DNA of 64,000 nt from Paenibacillus periandrae (lineage in GTDB: Bacteria > Bacillota > Bacilli > Paenibacillales > NBRC-103111): assembly GCF_022458865.1 (NCBI RefSeq), contig NZ_JAJNMU010000004.1, positions 1 to 64,000 on the forward strand. The letters are read 5' to 3'. A model generated the notes under the pieces. The model saw nothing but the letters and a program-made list of their open reading frames with translations. It had not been told where the DNA came from and searched no databases. Positions 43,558-52,316 of the stretch are shown here, one piece after another (within the stretch, counting starts at the first letter, position 1; each line of letters starts with the position of its first letter). A program made the position numbers and the translations under genes.

Positions 43558-43575
43558 TATCTTTAATTAAAGATA
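43558..43575. promoter_or_regulatory. MhqR-like operator, distal copy
   Basis: TATCTTTAATTAAAGATA is a perfect 18-bp palindrome directly upstream of the small gene's ribosome-binding site. Its half-sites TATCT/AGATA match those reported for MhqR-type repressors of DoxX genes. Confidence 0.6.
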
Positions 43576-43670
43576 AATGATTTATAGTTGTTTGTCAACA
43601 ACAATTTCAAACTTGCCTAACTATGTTTCCTTGATTATTTCTCGAGTTGTTTAGTTTATTAGAGAACAAC

Positions 43671-43741
43671 GATGGCTTGATCTATTCGGCGCTACGCTTG
43701 CCGGGATGCTCTCTTTTTCGCTCCTTGCAGATCAAGCCATC
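43671..43741 (-). terminator. Large stem-loop at the end of sulfatase cluster B
   Basis: GATGGCTTGATCT and AGATCAAGCCATC form a perfect 13-bp inverted repeat around 45 bases. It lies 39 bp past the last gene of cluster B on the minus strand; the flank GTTGTTCTCT is only moderately T-rich. It may act as a terminator or a 3' RNA stabiliser. Confidence 0.55.
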
Positions 43742-43779
43742 TCGCTTCTATCATAAACATGCTTACATTTCTATCTCAT

Positions 43780-45267
43780 TTATGGCTGAATCCCATAATT
43801 ATTATCGGCGCTCCATTTGTTCTCCTCCTTCTTTTGCTTTACTCCATCCAGCATTACCTTTTTCAGATCATTCAAATATTTGTCCAATGGAAGGGAGCCT
43901 TCGAGATAGAGCTGGCCCAGCTTTTGATTATTCTCCGTAACATTTTTGTCGACCTCGCCGCCATAAATGTTCAGCTTCATCGGATCACCTACAAAGGCAA
44001 AGCCTTTCAGGTTATCGGGAAGATCCGCAGTCGAGGTTGCCGGGGTCCGGTAAAGCTTCTGCGCATGCAGGCCCTGAATCTGGGCTGAGGTTACAAAAGC
44101 CATAAAATCAATGGCTGCATCGAGCTTCTCCGGCTTGATCGACTTGGGAATGGCCATATTGCCCGCGGGCACACCACCGATTTCCATTAGCTTGCCTATA
44201 GCATCAGGATGGTTTTCTTTGGTCAAATACGGCAGCGGAAATGCAGCCATCTCAAACTTGCGCGCGCTGGATTCATACAGCACCTTGCTCTGTCCGGAGG
44301 TTCTCATAATCATCGCAACCTCCCCACGCAAAAACATGTCCGTCGAAGTATTAAAATCGATGCCATTATAGCCCTTCGACCAATATTGACTCCAATTTTT
44401 AATAATAGGGAACACATCCTTGTAAGGAGAGCGGGTTATATCGACAATTCCCTGATCCACAGCGCGGGTATATTCATTCACCTCAATAAAGCCGTTATGG
44501 CTGACATCCAACTGTTCATATTGTCCGGCAATCAGCTCCTCTGTCAGGATGCGAGTGGTCCAGCTGTAGTTGTAATCCCCTGGCTTTGTGTTTGGAAAAC
44601 CGAATGGTGTTACCCCTGATTTTTTCAATTTTTCCTGAATGTCCAGAAACTCGTTCCAGGTTGCAGGTACGTTCTGGATACCGGCTTTGGCAAACAGATC
44701 CTTATTGTAAAGAATACGTACAGAATCGATGCTGGCCGGCACGCTTGCATAGGTTTTATTATCTCCGATCAAACGCTGCAATACAGATTTGGGAAATACT
44801 TCGTCCCATGACTTGCCACCAAGATTATCATTCTTTTTATTGTAAAAAGGCGTCAGATCCATAAGAAGACCTTTCTTCAGATCCTCTTGATCCCATATAT
44901 ATCGGGTTGTAAATAGATCCGGTGCGGTACCGCCGATCAGCTGTGTCGTCACCCATGCCCGATGCTGCTCCACACCTCCAAAATTTTGCAGCTGTAAATT
45001 GATCTTCACGTTCGGGTTTTTCTGCGCGTACATCTTCACAGTTTCTTCCCAAATTTGCTGCTCGGTCTGATCTCCGTTCGCCTCTGTCGTGAACATGACG
45101 TTAAGCTCGGTCTTGGCACCTGTCCCCGTCGCGGAACCCCCTGCTTGATTACTGGAGCCAGCATCACCTGGCGAGGTCCCGGTGCATCCGGCAGCCATAA
45201 ACGTAAATGCCAATCCAAACGTTAGAAGCTTATAAGACGTTCGTTCCTTGCGTATTACTGCAAACAT
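43780..45267 (-). CDS. ABC transporter solute-binding lipoprotein (cluster B, second importer)
   Basis: A 495-residue family 1 sugar-binding lipoprotein. The signal peptide ends in the lipobox MAAGC (Cys at about 28), followed by a Gly/Ser-rich linker. The mature protein shows EQQIWEETVKMYAQKNPNV, the ILYNKDLFAKAGIQNVPATW region and the late GEVAMIMRTSGQ, all typical of family 1. It is the last gene of cluster B, placed after its two permeases, an inverted order compared with the first importer of the cluster. The ligand is unknown. Confidence 0.92.
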   Translation of the reverse strand: MFAVIRKERTSYKLLTFGLAFTFMAAGCTGTSPGDAGSSNQAGGSATGTGAKTELNVMFTTEANGDQTEQQIWEETVKMYAQKNPNVKINLQLQNFGGVEQHRAWVTTQLIGGTAPDLFTTRYIWDQEDLKKGLLMDLTPFYNKKNDNLGGKSWDEVFPKSVLQRLIGDNKTYASVPASIDSVRILYNKDLFAKAGIQNVPATWNEFLDIQEKLKKSGVTPFGFPNTKPGDYNYSWTTRILTEELIAGQYEQLDVSHNGFIEVNEYTRAVDQGIVDITRSPYKDVFPIIKNWSQYWSKGYNGIDFNTSTDMFLRGEVAMIMRTSGQSKVLYESSARKFEMAAFPLPYLTKENHPDAIGKLMEIGGVPAGNMAIPKSIKPEKLDAAIDFMAFVTSAQIQGLHAQKLYRTPATSTADLPDNLKGFAFVGDPMKLNIYGGEVDKNVTENNQKLGQLYLEGSLPLDKYLNDLKKVMLDGVKQKKEENKWSADNNYGIQP

Positions 45268-45349
45268 GGTTTAACACCCTTCCTTTGTCCACATCGTAAT
45301 CCTTACTATATTCGTTTCTTCGCTCCATCACTTCTTTTCAATTCCCGCA

Positions 45350-46171
45350 CTACCCCTTCAGCGCACCGGATGTGATCCCGCTGATGAAGGACCGAGTAGC
45401 GAACACAAACAAGATCAGCATAGGCACCGAGGCGATAACGTATCCTGCAAATTGCATTCCCTGTACCTGATCGAGCGGTCCCTTGATATTGCTCAGCGCC
45501 AAAATGATCGGTCGCGCCCGATCCCCCGAGGTCACGACCAGAGGCCAAATGTAGTTGTTCCAGCCGGTTAGTGCATTCATGATAGCCACCGTCGCAATGA
45601 TGGGCTGAGACAGCGGCAGCACCATTTGCCAGAAAATTCTCAGATCACCTGCACCCTCCAGCTCGGCGGCTTCCAATAGGCTTCTGGAGATCCCCTCAAA
45701 AAAAGTCCTCATCAGCATCGTTGCCAGAGCGGAAGCCCCAGCCATCGGTCCAAAAATTTGAGCCCAGTGCGTGTTGAGTAATCCAAGATTTTTGAACAAA
45801 ATAAATTGGGGAATCAGCAGCAAAAACCCGGGCACCATCAACAGCATGAGGATAAGTGCATACAATATTTTTTTGCCTGGGAAGCTGAATCTCGCAAACG
45901 CATAACCTGCAAGTGTTGAATTGATCAGCACACAGACGATAATGCCCGATGTAATAAGAATCGAATTCATAATAAACGGCCATGTTTGTTTGAAGGCACT
46001 GCTATAATTATCAACGTGCAGCGGGAATGCCGGAGTCCAAAAGCTGTGAATAATCTGATCCTGAAACTTCAAAGAGCTCATCAGCAGCATATAAAAAGGA
46101 AACAAGGTTAATGCGACCAGCAGCCATAACATCAGTTGGTTGGCAGCAGCTCCATAAGTTAATTTACGCAT
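45350..46171 (-). CDS. Carbohydrate ABC permease, MalG type (cluster B, second importer)
   Basis: About 273 residues and six helices. The EAA loop is LLEAAELEGAGDLRIFWQM followed by LPLSQP; it ends RSFISGITSGALKG, typical of MalG/UgpE permeases. GGGGAA serves the ATG at 46171 better than the one at 46177. It starts 12 bp after the partner permease stop, so the two are co-translated or closely linked. The ATPase must come from elsewhere in the genome. Confidence 0.93.
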   Translation of the reverse strand: MRKLTYGAAANQLMLWLLVALTLFPFYMLLMSSLKFQDQIIHSFWTPAFPLHVDNYSSAFKQTWPFIMNSILITSGIIVCVLINSTLAGYAFARFSFPGKKILYALILMLLMVPGFLLLIPQFILFKNLGLLNTHWAQIFGPMAGASALATMLMRTFFEGISRSLLEAAELEGAGDLRIFWQMVLPLSQPIIATVAIMNALTGWNNYIWPLVVTSGDRARPIILALSNIKGPLDQVQGMQFAGYVIASVPMLILFVFATRSFISGITSGALKG

Positions 46172-46183
46172 GCTCATTTCCCC

Positions 46184-47125
46184 TTAATCCAGCTTTTCCG
46201 TTTGTTTCATTGCTTTGTTGGCGATAAAGGTAAATAGTATGAGAATGAGGAAAATCATTACGCCGATAGCAGATGCGTACCCCAGCTCGTTATACTCAAA
46301 GCCTTTTTTATATAAATACAAGGCAGGAGTCAGCGTCGTAAACCCAGGACCTCCGTTGGTCAGTACCAGCACATTCTCGAAGCTTTGATATTGATGAATG
46401 AAGGCCAGAATGACAACAAGCCTGATTTGATTACTAAGTAAAGGCAGTTCGATATACCAAAAGCGCTGCCAGCCGTTCATGCCGTCCAGCTTTCCCACCT
46501 CATACAGCTCGGGAGAAATCGTAAGGAGTCCCGCCAAATAGATGAGAAAGTAAATGCCACCTATCCAGGGAAAATTAACGAATACAATGGACGCCAGAGC
46601 TGTCGTACTATCACCCAACCATGCATGGGTCCAGGAGTCCAGACCTAGCTGTCTTAACAGTGTATTCAGAACGCCATTACTTAAATAGATCCATCGCCAC
46701 AACAAAAAGATAATGATGTAAGGAACAACCATCGGAACGAGGAATAAGAAGCGATACGCATGCTGAAGCTTTCTATGGGAATGAAAGACACCAACAGCGG
46801 CATACAACGGTAAAGTCAGCTGAATGATGACAAAGCTGATCGTGAGCAAGGTGACATTTTTAAGAGAAGCATAGAAGGTAGGATCACGAACGAGCTTGAC
46901 GAAGTTATCCAAGCCAACAAACGTGTTCAAATTGGCCCCGTTCCATTGATAAAGCGACTTGATTATAGCCGTAAAAAATGGATAATACTTGAACAAACCC
47001 ATGGAAACAAATATGGGCACCAGGAAGGAGTAGGCGATGATGTATCTTGTCAGCTTCCTCCTCTGTTTCAATGCCAAATCAGTCGCAGATCGGTTGATAG
47101 CTGTACCCGAATGGGGCTCTGTCAT
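46184..47125 (-). CDS. Carbohydrate ABC permease, MalF type (cluster B, second importer)
   Basis: About 313 residues with six helices after a 25-residue cytoplasmic N-terminus. LVPIFVSMGLFKYYPFFTAI starts the first helix. The EAA loop is YEVGKLDGMNGWQRFWYIELP, with Gly in place of the second Ala. The ATG at 47125 is preferred (AAAGGAGAAGG upstream) to a GTG at 47143. It lies 74 bp after the Cys-type sulfatase gene and is probably on the same transcript. Confidence 0.92.
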   Translation of the reverse strand: MTEPHSGTAINRSATDLALKQRRKLTRYIIAYSFLVPIFVSMGLFKYYPFFTAIIKSLYQWNGANLNTFVGLDNFVKLVRDPTFYASLKNVTLLTISFVIIQLTLPLYAAVGVFHSHRKLQHAYRFLFLVPMVVPYIIIFLLWRWIYLSNGVLNTLLRQLGLDSWTHAWLGDSTTALASIVFVNFPWIGGIYFLIYLAGLLTISPELYEVGKLDGMNGWQRFWYIELPLLSNQIRLVVILAFIHQYQSFENVLVLTNGGPGFTTLTPALYLYKKGFEYNELGYASAIGVMIFLILILFTFIANKAMKQTEKLD

Positions 47126-47199
47126 TGTGCCTTCTCCTTTCACAGGTACACCTGAATTGAAATGAATGACTCACCGCACCGCTCCCAATACCTGAGCAG

Positions 47200-48588
47200 C
47201 TACAGCTTCTTATTGTCCAGCAGTTGATTCCGCATCCATTCACTCTGCACCAAACCATCGCCTTCGGCGCATAGCCGCTCATATAAGAGGCTTCTGAAGG
47301 TCTGGATCAGCTCCTTGCAGCCAGGGTCATAAATACGATTGATGAATTCGTCAGGGTCGTGCGCCAAATCATATAATTCATCGATATCCGTTGTGTTCCA
47401 AATATATTTCCAGTTCGCAGTGCGGAGCATTCTTTGCGTATACAATCCAAACTGCTGCCCGTTGTAGGTGGAAACGATCTCCTTTCTCCAGTCGGGAACA
47501 GACTCATCCTTCAATAATGGAATAAGCGATCTGCCATGGAACCATGAGGGTACAGGCAATTCCAGCCCTTCCAGCAATGTTGGCGGCAAATCGAGCATAT
47601 TATAAACAAACTGGTCGCATACACGTCCCTGCCCCGCTGTCCCGGGGTATTTGATTATGAGCGGAACCTTGACTACATCGTCATAAAGCACGTAATGCTT
47701 GTCGATCATCCGGTGCGAGCCGCACATATCACCATGATCAGAAGTAAAAATGACAAGGGTATTGTCGTAGGCGTTGGTTTGCTTTAGCTCTTGAAGAACT
47801 TTGCCTATCGCATCATCCGCTTGACTAATGACACCATAATAGCGGGCTACAATAAGTGCCCATTCCTCCCATGTGAAGTCTTCAATCCGCCAGCTGTGAA
47901 GCTGCTGCTTCTGAATATACGGTTTATTGGCAAAGGTTTCGTGAAAGCTACTCCAAACCGGAATATCCTCAGGACGGTACATGTCTGCAAAGCTGCCTGA
48001 CGGTCTACACGGGAGATGAGGCTCGGTAAAATTCAGCTGAATGTACCAGGGATGATCCCCTGATGTCAGCTCACGGATCGATTCACATGCCCGATCCGCC
48101 AGCCAGTGCGTCTTGGAGCACTCTACAGGAACGGGGTCACGCTCTCCGAAAAAACCTGCTTCATAGCGGATATTTGGGTATGCTTGCGCCAACATTTCCT
48201 TGTAACCCTCAAATCCGATATAGGTGTCATAACCGTACTCCAAGGGAGACAACTCGGGATGTACATCCCATTTACCGAGAAATACGTTGGTATATTCGCG
48301 TTTGTGAAGCTCTCTGGGCCAGGCATATTCCGTGGGCTCAAGTGCCGGGATACGGAGCCCGTTTTTGAAATTCCACAGGGCTCCGAAGGTTTCTGGCCTT
48401 CGACCATTAATCAAGGCTTGCCTGGAAGGGCAGCAAATGGGTATGGGTGTAAAAGCATTCGAGAACCAGACTCCCTCCGCAGCCAAACGGTCGATATTCG
48501 GGGTATGGACCGGATAGGCTCCGTTATAACCGATACAATCGTAACGCAGCTGATCGAGCATAATAAATAAAATGTTTGGGGATTTCAT
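47200..48588 (-). CDS. Type I sulfatase, Cys type (cluster B)
   Basis: A cytoplasmic sulfatase of 462 residues. The active site is C52-C-P-S-R56 followed by QALING; metal ligands Asp12-Gln13 are in MLDQLRYD, and FTSDHGDMCGSHR supplies the later pair. ATG at 48588 is set by AAGGAGCGG; the upstream frame extends into the Gfo/Idh gene and is not coding. It is the only sulfatase of cluster B with the formylglycine motif. It lies between a Gfo/Idh oxidoreductase and the second importer. A formylglycine-generating enzyme is needed but is not in the window. Confidence 0.92.
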   Translation of the reverse strand: MKSPNILFIMLDQLRYDCIGYNGAYPVHTPNIDRLAAEGVWFSNAFTPIPICCPSRQALINGRRPETFGALWNFKNGLRIPALEPTEYAWPRELHKREYTNVFLGKWDVHPELSPLEYGYDTYIGFEGYKEMLAQAYPNIRYEAGFFGERDPVPVECSKTHWLADRACESIRELTSGDHPWYIQLNFTEPHLPCRPSGSFADMYRPEDIPVWSSFHETFANKPYIQKQQLHSWRIEDFTWEEWALIVARYYGVISQADDAIGKVLQELKQTNAYDNTLVIFTSDHGDMCGSHRMIDKHYVLYDDVVKVPLIIKYPGTAGQGRVCDQFVYNMLDLPPTLLEGLELPVPSWFHGRSLIPLLKDESVPDWRKEIVSTYNGQQFGLYTQRMLRTANWKYIWNTTDIDELYDLAHDPDEFINRIYDPGCKELIQTFRSLLYERLCAEGDGLVQSEWMRNQLLDNKKL

Positions 48589-48622
48589 CGTGTCACCGCT
48601 CCTTCCTTCCCAAAGGGTCCCT

Positions 48623-49627
48623 TTATAGGCTACTCGGCACCTCGATCGCATGACCGCCGGATTGTTGGGATAGGATTGCGGCTTCAATGACCTCCTGGGC
48701 TGCCAATGCTTCCAAGCCTGAGCCCTCAATCTGTTCAGGAGCAGCTTTCTGTTTAATTTGCTCGATAAATCGTTCGATCCGGTTGCGGAACGTATCGTTG
48801 AAGCCCTGCATGCCTTTCATGATCGAATTGTGCACCACAATCGTTTCGCTGCTCTGGCGTGGATACAGGGTAATGCTTTCGTATACATTTTCGATGACGA
48901 ACCGTCCTTCTGTTCCAGCCACCTCGCACCATTCGATGGGATGGAGCATGGACATGTCATAGCTGCCAGTCAGATGACCGATAGCCCCACTCGCAAACTC
49001 CAGATTGATGCTTGCGTTGGACCAGGTCGTTCGGCCCGGAGCTTTATTCATAAATGCCTGCACCCGCTTAATATCACCGAAAAAGTAACGCATAACATCT
49101 ATAGAATGAGGATGAAGCGCCCGCATATGAAACCATTCCGTAAAATCGGCCTTGTTATCAATCGACAGTCTCATATTGATAAATAGCGGGGTACCCAGCA
49201 GATTTTGTTTCATCCAAGCCTTGCCCTTCTCGGCAGCCGGAGTAAAGCGGTGGTTCAAATTACAGCCAAAACGCACGCCCTTGACTGCGGCTGCTTTTAC
49301 CATGGCCCTGGCTTCTTCAATCCGGTTGGAGATCGGCTTCTCGACCAGTACATCCTTCCCGGCCTCGATAGCCAGCATCACGGGTTCATAATGATGGCTG
49401 CCCTTTTCCTCACCGCCTGTCGCTACGCAAACCATGTCAATCTCCTCGTTGTCCAGCAAGCTTCTGAGGTCTGTATAAGCTTTGACGCCAAAGGCTGTAG
49501 AAGCCGCTTTGGCTCGATCCTCCATTAAGTCACAAACAGCAACAAGCTCCGTATCCGGATGCTGTGCGTAGTAACGGCAGTGTATATTCCCAATGTTATT
49601 GACACCAACCACGGCTACACGAATCAT
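48623..49627 (-). CDS. Gfo/Idh/MocA-family oxidoreductase (cluster B)
   Basis: A 334-residue NAD(P)-dependent dehydrogenase. The Rossmann motif is RVAVVGVNNIGNIHCRYYAQ; the active-site Lys is in DVLVEKPISNRIEEA, and NLNHRF follows. The C-terminal domain has HSIDVMRYFFGDIKRV. AGGGAGGG precedes the start. It resembles the other cluster B Gfo/Idh gene in layout (both share a DITTGG/VATGGEEKGSHHYEPVM-like segment around the cofactor site), so the pair may be duplicates with different substrates. It lies between the two kinds of sulfatase-like genes. Confidence 0.9.
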   Translation of the reverse strand: MIRVAVVGVNNIGNIHCRYYAQHPDTELVAVCDLMEDRAKAASTAFGVKAYTDLRSLLDNEEIDMVCVATGGEEKGSHHYEPVMLAIEAGKDVLVEKPISNRIEEARAMVKAAAVKGVRFGCNLNHRFTPAAEKGKAWMKQNLLGTPLFINMRLSIDNKADFTEWFHMRALHPHSIDVMRYFFGDIKRVQAFMNKAPGRTTWSNASINLEFASGAIGHLTGSYDMSMLHPIEWCEVAGTEGRFVIENVYESITLYPRQSSETIVVHNSIMKGMQGFNDTFRNRIERFIEQIKQKAAPEQIEGSGLEALAAQEVIEAAILSQQSGGHAIEVPSSL

Positions 49628-49775
49628 ATAGATGAACCCTCCCTGAACATGCGTGAATGTGAAAATATACAGCTGTCATCTCTTTAGCCGACTGCTTACC
49701 GTGCTGCTAAAATTGATCACTGCCGCTCATAAACAATAGCCGCACCGCAATATTGCGGGCGGCATGGTCCACTCG

Positions 49776-51173
49776 TTATTTGCTCTTATTGAGCTCTTTG
49801 GCCTGAAGAGCCCGGGCATTGCGGGAATCACCGATGTATAAAGTATCATACGCCTGCTGCGAGGATGTAAAAGGAGCGTCGCCCTTGCCATGCCAGCCTA
49901 GATTGGTATACATCGGATTGGTTCTCCCTGTCTGCTCCTCACGCTTGCTGATATAAGCTTCCATTCTTGCCGTGAGCAGCTCCACAATTTCCGGCTCCTG
50001 CTCGGCCACATTGTTATTTTCCTGCGGGTCCTCAATCAGATTGTACAGCTCAACCTCCGGTTTAAAATGGAAATCGGGCTCCAGCGCACGAATCAGCTTC
50101 CAATGCGGCGTTCGCCATCCGTGCTTGCGCATCCAGGTGCACTCCGTAATATACAATTCACTAACTCTGCGTCCCGGGTCATCATGTATGAAGGGTACAA
50201 GGTTTTGACCGTCCGGCTCCAGCTGCTCATCAATTCCCATCAATTCCAGAATCGTTGGCATAATATCACTGATAACCGTGACATCTGTTACTCTTTTACC
50301 TGACGGTACTTTACCCGGATATTTGATAATTAAAGGTACAACCAAAGTGCAGTCATACAAGCCATGATGATCAAAAAAACAATCGTGCTCATACAGCGTC
50401 TCGCCATGGTCGGACGTTACCACGATCAGCGTATCCTCGGTGAGTCCCAAAGAATCTACGGTTTGGAGCAAATTTTGAATGCAGGCATCCATATAGGCAA
50501 CGGCTCCATCGTATTGGGCATTCACATAAGCTTCATCGGTCACACCCTCCGGAATCCACGATTTGAGAAAATCGGCGAATGGCTTGAAGTTGTAGACCGG
50601 CTCCATAGATGGGTTGGACGGGTCCATCTCATCACCCCCATAAAAAATACGCTCATAGGGCTTCGGTGGCAAATAGGGAGAATGCGGGTCCATATGGCGA
50701 AGAAACAGGAAAAATGGTTTGTCATCCTCAGCCAGACGATTCAGCTCGGGAATGGCCACCTCGTTCAGGTTCTCAGCCTTCGGGCACCTTCCAGACTCGC
50801 CTGGCAACCAGGCTTCATAATCCAGATAAGTATCAAAGCCTCGCGACGATGGATTCCCTGTAAAACCGACGCAGGTCGTGTTATAGCCGAGTTCGCCAAG
50901 CACCTCCGGCAGCGTTTTTGCCCCTACGGCTCCTTTGTGCCGCAGTGCGACTACATCGGTACCAAAGCAATCCTTGCCAGTCAGCATACTGGCATAAGCA
51001 GGGGTGGTGGGGATACTGGGGCTAAAATGCTGTTCAAACAGCACCCCTTCGCCAGCCAGCTTATCCAGATGCGGAGTTGTCAGCTTGCCGTAGCCATAAG
51101 AGCTCATTCGATCACGACGCAGGCTGTCAATTCCGAACAGAATCAGATTTGGCTTTTTTGTAGAACCGGACAT
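49776..51173 (-). CDS. Sulfatase-like alkaline-phosphatase-superfamily hydrolase, Thr in place of Cys (cluster B)
   Basis: A cytoplasmic protein of 465 residues with the full sulfatase fold: NLILFGIDSLRRDR, TTPHLDKLAGEGVLFE, VVTSDHGETLYEHD and the C-terminal DPQENNNV. At the nucleophile position, however, SIPTTPAYASMLTG has Thr56 instead of Cys/Ser and Tyr60 instead of the essential Arg. The second metal residue is Ser17 rather than Asp/Gln. So no formylglycine can form. Thr nucleophiles occur in phosphodiesterases and phosphotransferases of this superfamily, so a phospho- or other ester may be the true substrate. The ATG at 51173 is set by AGGAGAG. Confidence 0.85.
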   Translation of the reverse strand: MSGSTKKPNLILFGIDSLRRDRMSSYGYGKLTTPHLDKLAGEGVLFEQHFSPSIPTTPAYASMLTGKDCFGTDVVALRHKGAVGAKTLPEVLGELGYNTTCVGFTGNPSSRGFDTYLDYEAWLPGESGRCPKAENLNEVAIPELNRLAEDDKPFFLFLRHMDPHSPYLPPKPYERIFYGGDEMDPSNPSMEPVYNFKPFADFLKSWIPEGVTDEAYVNAQYDGAVAYMDACIQNLLQTVDSLGLTEDTLIVVTSDHGETLYEHDCFFDHHGLYDCTLVVPLIIKYPGKVPSGKRVTDVTVISDIMPTILELMGIDEQLEPDGQNLVPFIHDDPGRRVSELYITECTWMRKHGWRTPHWKLIRALEPDFHFKPEVELYNLIEDPQENNNVAEQEPEIVELLTARMEAYISKREEQTGRTNPMYTNLGWHGKGDAPFTSSQQAYDTLYIGDSRNARALQAKELNKSK

Positions 51174-51233
51174 TCCGTTCACTCTCCTATACTTATGATA
51201 AATTTATTAAATATGATGATCATTCGGATACAA

Positions 51234-52040
51234 TTAACGTGCGCCTAGCTGTCTGAGGCAAGCGTTCAAATACCCGTAGGTTTCTGCAGCAACTATGGAC
51301 ACTTGAGCAAGTGAATGCTCAGGCTTGGCACCAATAACCTCAAGTACAACAGGTCCGTTATAGCTGCTGTCTGCCATCGCTTTGCAGTAAGCAAACAGAT
51401 TGATGTCGCCGCGCCCGCAAGCCTGCAGCTCAATCGGTCCCGGGCCCTGCTCACGGCCTTTACAATCACGGATATGAACATGCTTGACTCTGCTGATGAC
51501 AGCAGGCAGCGCTTCCTCTGGATTTTCGTTGGCTCGGAAAATATGACTGGGGTCCATATCAATGCCAAATGCGGCAGACGATACCTCGGACATCGCCCGA
51601 AGCGTTGTCGGCGTGTCGTGGATGGCGTTGCCAATATGCGCCTTGACACATAAAGTCACTCCAAAGGAAGCAGCCTGTTCCGACATCCGCTGCAGCATAT
51701 CGATCGAGCGCTGCACATCCTCCTCTACACCAGATTTACCACCTGGTCCGATATTAATGATCGGAATTCCGATTTCTGCCGCTGCCTCAAAAGCGCTCAA
51801 CAGTCTCTGTTCATCCTTGACGCTTCCAAACTCCATCGAAAGAAAACTTAAACCGTTCTCTTGAACAATCGTTCTCAGCTCAGCTGCCTGCTCCTTCCAG
51901 CGCGTAAGCTCCAGATGTTCGCACATCCCTTCGATGGCTGAAATCTCCACCCCATCGTATCCACTAAGCGCAATGTGACGCACAGCCGTCGCAAAATCAA
52001 ATTCCTTAAACAATACCGAATTGACACCAAGCTTTATCAT
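51234..52040 (-). CDS. Sugar-phosphate isomerase/epimerase-like TIM-barrel protein (cluster B)
   Basis: A 268-residue AP_endonuc_2 family protein. It starts MIKLGVNSVLFKEFDFATAV; GYDGVEISAI, LSFLSMEFG, FGIDMDPSHIF and HVHIRDCKGREQGPGP contain the acidic and His metal ligands of the barrel. Family members isomerise or epimerise keto-sugars and inosose (IolE/IolI). AGGGAGAG precedes the start. Its place between two Gfo/Idh genes and sulfatase-like genes suggests it handles the oxidised backbone released by them, as in inositol-like pathways; this is inference. Confidence 0.87.
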   Translation of the reverse strand: MIKLGVNSVLFKEFDFATAVRHIALSGYDGVEISAIEGMCEHLELTRWKEQAAELRTIVQENGLSFLSMEFGSVKDEQRLLSAFEAAAEIGIPIINIGPGGKSGVEEDVQRSIDMLQRMSEQAASFGVTLCVKAHIGNAIHDTPTTLRAMSEVSSAAFGIDMDPSHIFRANENPEEALPAVISRVKHVHIRDCKGREQGPGPIELQACGRGDINLFAYCKAMADSSYNGPVVLEVIGAKPEHSLAQVSIVAAETYGYLNACLRQLGAR

Positions 52041-52089
52041 ATTCCTACACTCTCCCTTTTTCGGCTTTTACTGCCGTATAATAACTCTA

Positions 52090-52316
52090 ATCACTCCATC
52101 ATTTAAAAGTCCGGTGAACCCTGAGCGGAGCGACCGTGGTGTTCTGGAGATAGCGAAGCGGTGCCTTTGTTCCCGGATTTTCACCAATAAATGTTTTATA
52201 TAATGAGAAAAATCTGGGAACAACAGCTAAGAGTTTGCTTAAGCAAACTGGCTTCGTAAGCATCACCCCGTAAGAATACTTCGGTCGCGCAGCGGAACTG
52301 TTCACCATTTTTTAAA
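52090..52316. repeat. Composite intergenic element with nested inverted repeats
   Basis: This stretch inside cluster B is unusual. It has a perfect 18-bp palindrome AGTTTGCTTAAGCAAACT (52232-52249). It also has a longer stem of TTCCCGGATTTT pairing with AAAATCTGGGAA around an AT-rich loop, plus a GC-rich arm CCTGAGCGGAGCGACC. GCTTACGAAG here recurs upstream of the binding-protein gene at 58850-58893. A spurious 69-codon frame crosses it. The look is that of a dispersed non-coding repeat of the genome rather than a promoter; only one full copy is in this window. Confidence 0.45.

Noticed and set aside
52099..52308. A 69-codon minus-strand frame in the composite repeat
   Set aside because: It spans palindromes and repeat arms, has no ribosome-binding site and is better explained as non-coding repeat.
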